This document shows, one piece after another, positions 40,541 to 47,243 of a stretch of 47,247 nucleotides of DNA. Both the position numbers and the translations under genes were made by a program. The number at the start of each line of letters is the position of its first letter. Position 1 is the first letter of the stretch. The notes beneath the pieces are model-generated. The model was given only the letters and a program-made list of their open reading frames with translations, made no database searches and was not told the DNA's origin. Source of the stretch: a virus; IMG/VR virus record IMGVR_UViG_3300017917_003119, positions 1 through 47,247 of that record. One strand, given 5' to 3'.

Positions 40541-40565
40541 CAACAACTGATAATATGCGTATAAT
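40537..40565 (+). promoter_or_regulatory. Consensus sigma70 promoter for RNase H gene
   Basis: TTGACA (40537-40542), exactly 17 bp, then TATAAT (40560-40565), all consensus. The start codon at 40601 follows at 35 bp. It overlaps the upstream stop codon. Confidence 0.85.
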
Positions 40566-40600
40566 ATACACATATTATCAAACTACATACTTTCCTACAT

Positions 40601-41599
40601 ATGAAATACGCACTAATAGACACTGCAAATACTTTCTTCCGTGCTCGGCATATTGCAAGTCGTAATAGCGACACTTGGGAAAAGATTGGTATGGCATTAC
40701 ATCTTACACTTGCAAGTGTAAATCAGGTAGTACGTACTCATAAAATAGACCACGTTGTTTTTATGTTAGAGGGCAGGTCATGGCGCAAAGATTATTACAA
40801 ACCTTACAAAGCCAATCGTAAGCTTGATGAATCTGCTATGACAGAAGCAGAGATTGAAGAAAACAAAATGTTTTGGGAAACGTATGAAATGTTTACAACT
40901 TTTCTACGTGAAAAAACTAATGTGTCTGTTTTGCGTGAACCTAACGCTGAAGCAGATGATCTTATTGCAAGATTCATTACATTACATCCAAATGACACGC
41001 ATTATATTATTAGTTCTGATACTGATTACATTCAGCTTATTAGTGAGAATGTGTTCCAATACAACGGAGTATCCAACGAATTCATTACCCTCGAAGGATA
41101 TTTTAAGGATAATGGTAAGCCTGTAATTGACAAAAAAACTAAAGAACATAAGTTACTTGAAGACCCAGAATATTTATTGTTTAAAAAGTGTATGCGAGGT
41201 GATAGCACCGATAATGTATTCAGTGCTTATCCTGGTGTACGTGAAAAAGGCAGTAAAAATAAAGTTGGTCTATTAGAAGCTTTTGCTGACCGTAATAAAC
41301 AAGGTTTCCATTGGAATAACATGATGTTACAACGATGGTTAGATCATAACGGTGAAGAACAACGTGTACGTGATTGTTATGAACGTAATCGTACACTTAT
41401 TGACTTGAATGCTCAACCACAAGAAGTAAAAGATAAAGTAGATTTTGCGATTCGGAATGGAGTTCGAATAGCAACCACTCCTCAAGTTGGTATACATTTT
41501 ATGAAGTTTTGTGGAAAATATGAACTTAATAAAATCAGTGACCAAGCAGAAACATATAGCAAATGGTTAAACAGCCCATATAAAGGATCATTGGTATGA
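40601..41599 (+). CDS. rnh: RNase H / 5'-3' exonuclease (T4 Rnh-like, FEN family)
   Basis: A 332-residue FEN-family nuclease of T4 RNase H type. Acidic metal ligands are visible at D7 (LIDTANTFFR), in EADDLIARF, in ISSDTDYIQLI and in GDSTDNVFSAYPGV. WRKDYYKPYKANR is the arch/gateway region. The enzyme removes RNA primers and flaps from lagging-strand fragments. It has its own consensus promoter. The start at 40601 is the first ATG after the promoter. Stop overlaps the next gene by 4 bp. Confidence 0.92.
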   Translation: MKYALIDTANTFFRARHIASRNSDTWEKIGMALHLTLASVNQVVRTHKIDHVVFMLEGRSWRKDYYKPYKANRKLDESAMTEAEIEENKMFWETYEMFTTFLREKTNVSVLREPNAEADDLIARFITLHPNDTHYIISSDTDYIQLISENVFQYNGVSNEFITLEGYFKDNGKPVIDKKTKEHKLLEDPEYLLFKKCMRGDSTDNVFSAYPGVREKGSKNKVGLLEAFADRNKQGFHWNNMMLQRWLDHNGEEQRVRDCYERNRTLIDLNAQPQEVKDKVDFAIRNGVRIATTPQVGIHFMKFCGKYELNKISDQAETYSKWLNSPYKGSLV

Positions 41600-42045
41600 A
41601 CTATGATTATGAAGAACGTAAAGTAAAAAACCAACAAAGTTTGGAAAATCCACGAATTGGTGATTATTGGCATGAAATGTTTTGTCCTTATTTTGTTGTA
41701 GTAGATGTTAAGAATGATGATATTACTGTATTAAGTTGTTTAGGTGGCCCTGACAGTTATAATCGCAAGCATGAACCTAATGCAAAAATTGATTTAAAAG
41801 ATGGGTGGACTTTTGACCTAAGTAAATCAATGGTTGTCAATCGTGAATGGATAAGTAGGGCTGTAAAGTATGAAAGCATAGAAGGCTTTGTTGCCGATGT
41901 AGTCAATAGTGAAAAGACTGTTAAAATTGCTATGGAGTGGCGGGACCATAAACAAAAACAAATTCGTAATCAAATTATAGAATTAGAAAAACAATGGAAT
42001 GAGTTTACAGGTTGGGTACACTTAAAAGACACGGAAAATATTTAA
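41596..42045 (+). CDS. Conserved-looking phage protein of unknown function
   Basis: 149 residues with RIGDYWHEMFCPYFVVVDV, a beta-rich core containing ITVLSCLGGPDSYNRKHE, and a helical, basic C-terminal tail (EWRDHKQKQIRNQIIELEKQ). It overlaps the RNase H stop by 4 bp. No family recognised; the order (strands then helix) suggests a small DNA- or protein-binding domain. Confidence 0.6.
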   Translation: MNYDYEERKVKNQQSLENPRIGDYWHEMFCPYFVVVDVKNDDITVLSCLGGPDSYNRKHEPNAKIDLKDGWTFDLSKSMVVNREWISRAVKYESIEGFVADVVNSEKTVKIAMEWRDHKQKQIRNQIIELEKQWNEFTGWVHLKDTENI

Positions 42046-42047
42046 AT

Positions 42048-42506
42048 ATGAAACAATTAATTGCAAAACCAATTATACAAGACCAGTACTGGGTAGTTAC
42101 TGACGGTGAAGAAAAAGTGGGTAATGTTATTGCAGATGGTACTGAATACCAAGTTCTTTTAAATGGACAAAATAGTAGATTTAAAGCCACTGACGATATT
42201 ACTAGGACTTACAAAATTACATTTGAAAAAATTAAATTAACAAACAAAAAAACAGATTTACTTTACAGTGAATTTCCAACCGCAGGTAAGGTATATAATA
42301 GTATTTTTGATATTAAAAAACGTATACATCTTTATACAAAATCACTAAAAAGTAAATGTTATTATGCTGCAGGTTGGTATGTTATAAAACAATCACAAAA
42401 TATTGAAGTAATATTTTGTCCTAAATATATTTTTATTCAAAGATATGACTATTTAGGACCATATAAATCAAAGTCTGAAGCAGAAATCCAGATAAATAAA
42501 CTATAA
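42048..42506 (+). CDS. Conserved-looking phage protein of unknown function
   Basis: 152 residues. The ATG at 42048 follows the upstream stop by 2 bp and is preferred to a longer reading that overlaps it. The first half (MKQLIAKPIIQDQYWVVTDG) is strand-rich, and the second contains YYAAGWYVIKQSQ and IFIQRYDYLGPYKSKSEAE. No known family. The stop overlaps the next ATG (TAATG). Confidence 0.6.
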   Translation: MKQLIAKPIIQDQYWVVTDGEEKVGNVIADGTEYQVLLNGQNSRFKATDDITRTYKITFEKIKLTNKKTDLLYSEFPTAGKVYNSIFDIKKRIHLYTKSLKSKCYYAAGWYVIKQSQNIEVIFCPKYIFIQRYDYLGPYKSKSEAEIQINKL

Positions 42507-42706
42507 TGTATATTAAAAAGTTTATTGAAAAGGTATCTTTAATCGAGTCTAAGGCAAATAAAGATTTGGTAATGTCAATCTCAGATGCTAGGTTTTTGCG
42601 TGATGAGATTGCAAAGTTATTAGTTGATTATAATGAATTGTTACAGAAGCCTACTAAAGAACCTGTTGTAAAAATTGAATTAAAGGGTCGATCATTTAAT
42701 GAGTAG
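42506..42706 (+). CDS. Small helical protein
   Basis: 66 residues, two amphipathic helices (KKFIEKVSLIESKANKDL and ARFLRDEIAKLLVDYNELL) with a basic tail. It is coupled by TAATG upstream and overlaps the next gene by 8 bp. Confidence 0.6.
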   Translation: MYIKKFIEKVSLIESKANKDLVMSISDARFLRDEIAKLLVDYNELLQKPTKEPVVKIELKGRSFNE

Positions 42707-42998
42707 AACACAACCCAAAGTTTTATTAGAACTTGTAGACAAGGTAACATATAAATGCGACCAAATTGTTGAAGCAGCAGGAATTTGGGCTGTATTTTAT
42801 GACGGGCAATCTATAAATTTAAAAAGCCAACACTACTTAGATAATGAGGCTACACCCAAATACAAAAAAACAAGTTTTAGTAATCCAGGTCATGCACGTA
42901 ATTTGTGTAGAAAATTAAATTCACAATTTAAAACAAATAAATTTACTGTAGTTTTTATGAACTCTGGAACATGTGTATATCCAGATGAGCAACCTTAA
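42699..42998 (+). CDS. Small strand-rich phage protein
   Basis: 99 residues: KVLLELVDKVTYKCDQIVEA, AGIWAVFYDGQSINLKSQ and NKFTVVFMNSGTCVYPD. Three Cys. The layout suggests a small alpha/beta domain; no function is evident. It overlaps neighbours on both sides by 8 and 14 bp. Confidence 0.55.
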   Translation: MSRTQPKVLLELVDKVTYKCDQIVEAAGIWAVFYDGQSINLKSQHYLDNEATPKYKKTSFSNPGHARNLCRKLNSQFKTNKFTVVFMNSGTCVYPDEQP

Positions 42999-43404
42999 GC
43001 CAACAAAAGAAAAAATTACTACAGCAGTATTGGCTGAAATAAGAAAACAAAAAACAGATTATACACATCCAGTAGAATATTATATCGTACATTGGTGGAC
43101 TACAGGAAGAAATGATGGATTGCGTCTTAAAGAAGAAGGTCATCAAGCATTTAAACTTGCTAATATAGAATATTATGACGTAAATTTAGACCCAAAAGAT
43201 TTACAAAATAATGGCTCTTGGTACAATTTTTTAATACAATGCAGTAAAAAAATTAAATGTCCGTATTATATAGGTTTAAATAAAGAAGGCAAAACAAAAC
43301 AACCATATATGCGTTTTTTTGATAGCAAAATTGCTATGATGATTACACTATATGGGAATATTTTTTCTTATATAGATAGTATTAATGTTAAAAAGGATAA
43401 TTAA
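42985..43404 (+). CDS. Conserved-looking phage protein of unknown function
   Basis: 139 residues starting MSNLKPTKEKITTAVLAEI. It contains YYIVHWWTTGRNDGLRLKEE and PYYIGLNKEGKTKQPYMRFF and ends basic. No family recognised. The ATG at 42985 lies inside the end of the previous gene, an overlap of 14 bp. Confidence 0.55.
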   Translation: MSNLKPTKEKITTAVLAEIRKQKTDYTHPVEYYIVHWWTTGRNDGLRLKEEGHQAFKLANIEYYDVNLDPKDLQNNGSWYNFLIQCSKKIKCPYYIGLNKEGKTKQPYMRFFDSKIAMMITLYGNIFSYIDSINVKKDN

Positions 43405-43560
43405 ATGGCAGAAGAAAAGAAAAAAAATGTATTGAATGACTTGCTAGTCAAAAAGAAAAATGCCTTAGCAAATAAAAACAATGACTTACATAATAAACAA
43501 TCAAACAAAACAAATAAAAATACAAATACAGTTGTAAGAAGAAGTGGTAGAGGTGGTTAA
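43405..43560 (+). CDS. Very small basic, Asn/Lys-rich protein
   Basis: 51 residues, starting immediately after the upstream stop. MAEEKKKNVLNDLL is followed by an Asn/Lys-rich stretch and it ends RRSGRGG. It is probably disordered and nucleic-acid binding. Confidence 0.5.
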   Translation: MAEEKKKNVLNDLLVKKKNALANKNNDLHNKQSNKTNKNTNTVVRRSGRGG

Positions 43561-43569
43561 TAAGGACAA

Positions 43570-43585
43570 AAAACTTTAAAGTTTT
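43570..43585. repeat. Perfect 16-bp palindrome
   Basis: AAAACTTTAAAGTTTT, flanked by GAC on the left (after two extra A) and GTC on the right, so the hairpin can extend. It lies between the small basic gene and the exported Lys/Ala-rich protein. It may be a terminator without a U-run or an operator. Confidence 0.5.
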
Positions 43586-43655
43586 GTCAACGGAAATATA
43601 AACTTGTGCGTTAATATTAGTAGACGTTAAGTCTATTTTACATAAAGGAAAAAAA

Positions 43656-43886
43656 ATGAAATTAGTTGCAACATTTATCGCATCACTATTTGCAGTAACC
43701 GCTTTCGCTGCTGATGCACCAAAGAAAGACGAAAAGAAAGCTGAAGCCAAACCAGCTGCTACTGCACCTGCTGAAGCAAAGAAAGAAGAAATCAAACTGC
43801 CTGCAAAAAAGGACGATGCCAAGAAAAGTGATGCTAAACCTGCAGGAAAAGCCGAGGATAAAAAAGCCGAAGCTACTAAGAAGTAA
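43656..43886 (+). CDS. Exported small Lys/Ala-rich protein
   Basis: 76 residues. A signal peptide (MKLVATFIASLFAVTAFA) precedes a mature part made almost wholly of K, A, E, D and P (for example APAEAKKEEIKLPAKK). This composition is typical of small periplasmic stress-type proteins in proteobacteria, and of a GC content above that of its neighbours. A ribosome site AAGGA lies upstream. Periplasmic location is inferred from the signal. It might buffer charge or bind the envelope; it looks host-derived. Confidence 0.7.
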   Translation: MKLVATFIASLFAVTAFAADAPKKDEKKAEAKPAATAPAEAKKEEIKLPAKKDDAKKSDAKPAGKAEDKKAEATKK

Positions 43887-43938
43887 TACTATTAGATATT
43901 ATTTAATCAACTATCAGGGTTGGAATCCAACAGAGTTA

Positions 43939-44088
43939 TTGATAGAAGATGAAGATATCATACTTAATAATCGTAGATTAAGAATTATTGATTTAAAAAT
44001 CGTCGATAAATTAAGTGAATATGTAAAACTTAGATTATGGTTAGCAAGGCAACTTGCTCTATTAAAGTTTGACGAAAAGTGGGTCTAG
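43939..44088 (+). CDS. Small basic protein, start uncertain
   Basis: About 49 residues from a TTG, but the protein-like reading (GWNPTELL, then LKIVDKLSEYVKLRLWLARQ and LLKFDEKWV) extends upstream to at least 43891 without an ATG. The TTG at 43939 is a compromise. The stop (44086-44088) lies in the loop of a terminator hairpin. Function unknown; the C-terminal half is strongly helical. Confidence 0.45.
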   Translation: MIEDEDIILNNRRLRIIDLKIVDKLSEYVKLRLWLARQLALLKFDEKWV

Positions 44089-44107
44089 TACCCACTTTAT
44101 TATTTTT
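44076..44107 (+). terminator. Rho-independent terminator
   Basis: AAAGTGGGT (44076-44084) pairs with ACCCACTTT (44090-44098) around a five-base loop CTAGT, followed by a T-rich tract. The stop codon TAG of the preceding ORF sits inside the loop. Confidence 0.8.
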
Positions 44108-44140
44108 GAACTAAATACATTTACACACATATAGAGGACA

Positions 44141-44320
44141 ATGAAAATGACTATATCAACATTTATGCTCAATATCCTTGAGCGCCTAGTAGAGATGTTT
44201 CCATTAGACGGATACCAAAGTCGTTTGGAAATGTATCTTAAAACAAAAAGCATTACCGATGCCGCAACTCTTGACAATTACATTAAAGAGTTTGAATATC
44301 AATCCCATAAGGACAATTAA
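44141..44320 (+). CDS. Small helical protein, possibly DUF3563-like
   Basis: 59 residues: a hydrophobic-amphipathic N-terminal helix (STFMLNILERLVEMF) then RLEMYLKTKSITDAATLDNY, whose Y-L then D-x-A-x-L-x-x-Y order recalls small DUF3563-type proteins of betaproteobacteria and their phages. The resemblance is weak. A GAGG site lies upstream, after the terminator. An alternative start is the ATG at 44147. Confidence 0.5.
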   Translation: MKMTISTFMLNILERLVEMFPLDGYQSRLEMYLKTKSITDAATLDNYIKEFEYQSHKDN

Positions 44321-44321
44321 T

Positions 44322-44432
44322 ATGATAAGTTTTTTAACAACTATTTTACATTGTATTTTTAAGGCAATGGAGCGTAGTAGCAAAGCCCGAGCACGTAGAT
44401 TTCTAAATTTACATAAAGGAACATGGCAATGA
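44322..44432 (+). CDS. Micro-protein, 36 residues
   Basis: MISFLTTILHCIFKAMERSS at the start, then a basic part (KARARRFLNLHKGTWQ). It starts 1 bp after the upstream stop; its TGA overlaps the next ATG (ATGA). Likely a real coupled micro-gene in a run of three. Confidence 0.45.
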   Translation: MISFLTTILHCIFKAMERSSKARARRFLNLHKGTWQ

Positions 44433-44536
44433 AAATTATTTACTTAATAATAGAATCATTTTGCCAAGCTATATTAGCCAGTAAACTTGTTCGTAGAGGA
44501 CGTTGGCAAAACGCTTTGACTATAATGGAGAAATAA
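44429..44536 (+). CDS. Micro-protein, 35 residues
   Basis: A hydrophobic helix (IIYLIIESFCQAILAS) followed by KLVRRGRWQNALTIMEK. It has the same hydrophobic-then-basic design as the preceding micro-protein, so the two may be related. It overlaps the previous stop by 4 bp. Confidence 0.45.
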   Translation: MKIIYLIIESFCQAILASKLVRRGRWQNALTIMEK

Positions 44537-44537
44537 T

Positions 44538-44658
44538 ATGATGATTACCTATATAATTTTAAGTCTATTAATGGCTAGATGAACACCTAGATCGGAAAAG
44601 AAATCCAATATTAGGTGAAGAATGGGACTTTACAAAAAATAATTATATTCCAAAATAA
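44538..44658 (+). pseudogene. Micro-gene apparently broken by a +1 frameshift
   Basis: An ATG at 44538 gives a hydrophobic peptide (MMITYIILSLLMAR) that stops at 44580-44582. In the +1 frame from 44575 the sequence reads LDEHLDRKRNPILGEEWDF and on to a stop at 44656-44658, a protein-like polar tail with no start of its own. Together they would make a membrane-anchored peptide of about 40 residues. It may be a frameshift mutation, a sequencing error or programmed frameshifting. Confidence 0.35.
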
Positions 44659-44665
44659 TTAATTT

Positions 44666-44673
44666 AATAAATA
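44666..44673 (+). promoter_or_regulatory. AATAAATA late-promoter-like octamer
   Basis: Octamer 18 bp before the ATG of the 2OG oxygenase-like gene at 44692, in a short gap. A late-type T4 promoter candidate. Confidence 0.35.
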
Positions 44674-44691
44674 AAATGTTAGGTAATAATT

Positions 44692-45486
44692 ATGGTATCA
44701 AGATATGAGGTAGATTTAGCAAGGAAAAATGCAGAAAATAAATATATTTTTAAAAAAACTGTACCTGAGAATTACAGAATATTAATGGAAAAAGCTAGTA
44801 TTAAATATAGACCGATACGTTGGTTACCTCTAGATTTACCTAAAGTACAATTTGATGATATTAATGAATTTTTAGAATTTTGGGATACTGAAAGTATTAA
44901 TATAGTTAGAAAAAAACCAGATGGTGCTGAGCCTTGGAATAAAGATGTACATCCTTTAGCGGAAAATAGCAGTTATTATATACCTAGATTTAAAGGTCTT
45001 TACTTTTATTCATATAACAGTCAGGAAGAGTTTTTAAAAAGAGATTCTGTGTGGACTGAACGTCTTTATCAACATTTTATATTTAAAAAAATTACAGAGC
45101 AAATATTGGATACGTTTCCATTTGATAAAATTAGTAAAATGTATATGTGGGAAAGTGTTAGAGAGATAGGCCCACATAGAGATGAAACTTGGTTTTACAA
45201 TTGTCCAACTGAATTCCGTGTAATGATAAATGATGAAAACGAAAAGCCAACTTTATATGTTGCAGATATTGAATATGGTGATATAAATTATATTGATATA
45301 AATGGTTTGGATACTAATTCTTTTTGCTGGAGCAACGGTTCTCAATTACATGGAAGTGATTTTGTCGGTAAAAGAAAACATCTTATAGTAATAAATGGTA
45401 TTATATCTTATGAAAAAATGGTCTCTCTTTTGGATAGAAGTATTGAAAAATATAAAAATAATTTAAATTACAATCTTCAAATGTGA
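44692..45486 (+). CDS. 2OG-Fe(II) oxygenase / aspartyl-hydroxylase-like protein
   Basis: A 264-residue protein. MWESVREIGPHRDETWFYNC gives an H-x-D pair in the middle, SFCWSNGSQLHGSDFVGKRK the distal His and a basic residue, and LIVINGI a final strand. This is the same architecture as the oxygenase-like protein encoded at 9064. The first 110 residues are polar and unrecognised. The substrate is unknown. A late-promoter-like octamer precedes it; a 99-bp gap follows. Confidence 0.55.
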   Translation: MVSRYEVDLARKNAENKYIFKKTVPENYRILMEKASIKYRPIRWLPLDLPKVQFDDINEFLEFWDTESINIVRKKPDGAEPWNKDVHPLAENSSYYIPRFKGLYFYSYNSQEEFLKRDSVWTERLYQHFIFKKITEQILDTFPFDKISKMYMWESVREIGPHRDETWFYNCPTEFRVMINDENEKPTLYVADIEYGDINYIDINGLDTNSFCWSNGSQLHGSDFVGKRKHLIVINGIISYEKMVSLLDRSIEKYKNNLNYNLQM

Positions 45487-45543
45487 GGTTAAATTAGAAT
45501 ACAAGTTAAATTTATAGAAACATGAAAAAGAAATAAATAATTA

Positions 45544-45552
45544 TGTTATACT
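45544..45552 (+). promoter_or_regulatory. Extended -10 promoter element
   Basis: TG, one base, then TATACT (45547-45552), an extended -10 arrangement without a clear -35. An AATAAATA octamer (45532-45539) lies just upstream. It precedes the gene at 45586 by 33 bp. Confidence 0.45.
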
Positions 45553-45585
45553 AGCAAATACATACATACACATAAAGGAGAAAAT

Positions 45586-45882
45586 ATGTTAAATCAACCA
45601 GAATTATTAGTAGATACGATCCAAAATGCTAAAAAACAATGGGTAGAAAAATACGTTAAGAATACTGATGTAAAAAATAATCTTAATTTATATGTAGACG
45701 CACAATCTAAATTTTTGAAAACAGCAATACTAACAACATCGGGAATATTATCGACAGTTGGGTATGAAATGCTTAATACAAAAATTGAAAAAATGTTTAA
45801 TCCATATGGAATAGATTTTTTCAAAGCAGGTTGGGATGCATTGACAGAAGCAAATCGTAATGCTTATGCTAAAAAATCCTAA
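45586..45882 (+). CDS. Small protein of unknown function (phasin-like pattern)
   Basis: 98 residues, mostly helical: ELLVDTIQNAKKQWVEKY, YVDAQSKFLKTAILTTSG and DFFKAGWDALTEANRNAY. The amphipathic helices recall phasins, but this is only a compositional resemblance. It is preceded by a strong AAGGAG site. A second small gene with a similar leader follows at 45909. Confidence 0.5.
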   Translation: MLNQPELLVDTIQNAKKQWVEKYVKNTDVKNNLNLYVDAQSKFLKTAILTTSGILSTVGYEMLNTKIEKMFNPYGIDFFKAGWDALTEANRNAYAKKS

Positions 45883-45908
45883 GACATATACACACTAAGG
45901 AGAAAAAT

Positions 45909-46196
45909 ATGTTAAATAATTACGGTGATAAAATTTTACCAGATATTAAATTACCAGAAGTAAAGTTTAATAAAAGTGGATACGAAATTCGCAGTGATAT
46001 ATTAGCGATGGCTAAAGATATGGTACAAGCAGAGTATACATATAAATGGCAAGGTTGGGAAATGAGTACTAAACGTGATGAAAAAACAGGTCAAATTGTT
46101 AACACAGTTAACATGCCTGAATTTCCTGGTTTAGATAAGGTTCTTGAAACTGCGGAAAAAATGTATAATTTTGTAAGTTACAGTACTAAAAAATAA
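45909..46196 (+). CDS. Small phage protein of unknown function
   Basis: 95 residues with IKLPEVKFNKSGYEIRSDIL, AKDMVQAEYTYKWQGWEMS and FPGLDKVLETAEKMYNF. Well-spread conserved-looking residues suggest a real folded domain. It has an AAGGAG site and is followed directly by a strong terminator, so it ends a transcript. Confidence 0.6.
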   Translation: MLNNYGDKILPDIKLPEVKFNKSGYEIRSDILAMAKDMVQAEYTYKWQGWEMSTKRDEKTGQIVNTVNMPEFPGLDKVLETAEKMYNFVSYSTKK

Positions 46197-46199
46197 CAG

Positions 46200-46223
46200 A
46201 AAACCCCTTTAAAGGGGTTTTTT
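46200..46223 (+). terminator. Rho-independent terminator
   Basis: AAAACCCCTTT and AAAGGGGTTTT form a perfect palindrome (46200-46221), followed by more T. It ends the transcript of the genes at 45586 and 45909, immediately before the next promoter. Confidence 0.9.
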
Positions 46224-46229
46224 CATGGC

Positions 46230-46258
46230 TTGACAATAATAAATTAGTAGTTTAAAAT
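46230..46258 (+). promoter_or_regulatory. Sigma70 promoter for small-gene cluster
   Basis: TTGACA (46230-46235), 17 bp, then TAAAAT (46253-46258). The ATG at 46265 is only 6 bp after the -10, so the transcript would be nearly leaderless. Confidence 0.7.
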
Positions 46259-46264
46259 GCGTAA

Positions 46265-46501
46265 ATGAACAAACGTTATTTAGAATTACAAAAACAAGCT
46301 AGTATAGAACAATATGACCCAGTAACTGGATGTTACCAATATATTCTAAACCCTGAAAAGTTTGCTGAATTATTAATTACGGAATGCTTACTAGCACTAG
46401 AACCAAACTTATATGAAAGTGATATTGAGTACAGAGTAGATCAAGCATTTTATAAAAGATGTGAAAGTTTAATAAAAAAACATTTTGGAATCATAGAATG
46501 A
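46265..46501 (+). CDS. Small protein, paralogue of the gene at 46843
   Basis: 78 residues: MNKRYLELQKQASI, then FAELLITECLLAL and the end KKHFGIIE. The same frame (M-N-K-R, F-A-E-L-x-x-x-E-C, H-F-G) recurs in the protein encoded at 46843. Such small proteins are common in large phages; the function is unknown. Confidence 0.6.
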   Translation: MNKRYLELQKQASIEQYDPVTGCYQYILNPEKFAELLITECLLALEPNLYESDIEYRVDQAFYKRCESLIKKHFGIIE

Positions 46502-46593
46502 CATATCGCCAATATTATTTTAAACAGATGAAAAGAGTAGCTATAGCTTTTTGTGTTTATACAAAAGGATTCATTCTTAATAGGAAAGTATAA
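46498..46593 (+). CDS. Micro-protein, 31 residues
   Basis: MTYRQYYFKQMKRVAIAFCV then a short basic end. Its start overlaps the upstream stop (ATGA), and its stop overlaps the next ATG (TAATG), so coupling is possible. Weak evidence otherwise. Confidence 0.35.
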   Translation: MTYRQYYFKQMKRVAIAFCVYTKGFILNRKV

Positions 46594-46787
46594 TGAACAA
46601 ACATATTGGCTATGTAGAGCGTGAAGAAGGCTTTTACAAAATCTATGTGCCAGTTAAAGGTCAGGTTGTTACTAAAGCTTTTATTTTGTGTAAGTATTGC
46701 AATGGTGTAATATACCATTGCAATGGCCCCAAACATGATGCGGTTTGTTTTACTTGCTATGAAAAAGACCCTGATCGCAGAGGTTGA
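46593..46787 (+). CDS. Small zinc-ribbon-like protein
   Basis: 64 residues. After a strand-rich start (GYVEREEGFYKIYVPVKG) it has CKYC, HC and CFTC (LCKYCNGVIYHCNG, then VCFTCYEKD), a pattern for a zinc ribbon or treble-clef. It probably binds nucleic acid or protein. Coupled upstream by TAATG. Confidence 0.55.
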   Translation: MNKHIGYVEREEGFYKIYVPVKGQVVTKAFILCKYCNGVIYHCNGPKHDAVCFTCYEKDPDRRG

Positions 46788-46812
46788 CAATAAATGGATT
46801 TAGTTGTATAAT
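46784..46812 (+). promoter_or_regulatory. Consensus sigma70 promoter
   Basis: TTGACA (46784-46789), 17 bp, then TATAAT (46807-46812), full consensus. It begins inside the 3' end of the zinc-ribbon gene and drives the gene at 46843. Confidence 0.88.
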
Positions 46813-46842
46813 ATGGGTATAGTGAACAACAAGGAGCAAGAG

Positions 46843-47088
46843 ATGAACAAGAGAATTAAAGAACTAATGGAACAATCTCAGGATTGGGCAGATGCTCATG
46901 CACCTTATGCCAGTGAAGAACACGAATACTTTGCTGAAAAGTTCGCCGAGCTGATTGTCCTAGAATGTGCGAAGGCGATAGCCGACGACGATTTGGCAAA
47001 AGATTGCGACACTTTTTTGATGGACTCATATGCAAAAGGGATGCGATATTCGGTAGAAGTGATTAAAGAACATTTTGGAGTCAAATGA
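46843..47088 (+). CDS. Small protein, paralogue of the gene at 46265
   Basis: 81 residues from the ATG at 46843, which has AGGAG upstream; an earlier ATG at 46804 lies inside the promoter. MNKRIKELMEQSQDWADAHA, FAEKFAELIVLECAKAIA and the end KEHFGVK match the 46265 protein in order. Codons near 46940-47010 are richer in G and C. Function unknown. Confidence 0.65.
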   Translation: MNKRIKELMEQSQDWADAHAPYASEEHEYFAEKFAELIVLECAKAIADDDLAKDCDTFLMDSYAKGMRYSVEVIKEHFGVK

Positions 47089-47243
47089 TGCGAGTTTATG
47101 TTGTACTAGAAGAAGATCGTGGGTGTGGTCCTTCAGTAGCAGGCGTGTTTGCGTCATTGGAGGCAGCACAGGCATATCTAGCAGGACCTTCAGGTTCCAA
47201 CTGCTATCTTTACTCTGAACAAGGCGAGGAGGTACAAGAATGA
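47088..47243 (+). CDS. Small protein of unknown function
   Basis: 51 residues: MRVYVVLEEDRGCGPSVAGV, then FASLEAAQAYLAG and an acidic end. The strand-loop-helix order resembles small phage proteins with a V-x-x-x-F-x-S-x-E-x-A-x-x-Y motif. Its ATG overlaps the previous stop by 1 bp, and a new ATG (47240) overlaps its own stop. Confidence 0.55.
   Translation: MRVYVVLEEDRGCGPSVAGVFASLEAAQAYLAGPSGSNCYLYSEQGEEVQE

Noticed and set aside
43448-43822. Minus-strand ORF with Ala/Ser/Phe-rich start
   Set aside because: It is the reverse shadow of the Lys/Ala-rich exported protein, with no ribosome site.
43919-43931. GTTGG-AAT-CCAAC hairpin resembling a tRNA T-arm
   Set aside because: The loop has three bases instead of seven and no acceptor or anticodon stem is found around it; it lies in a likely reading frame.
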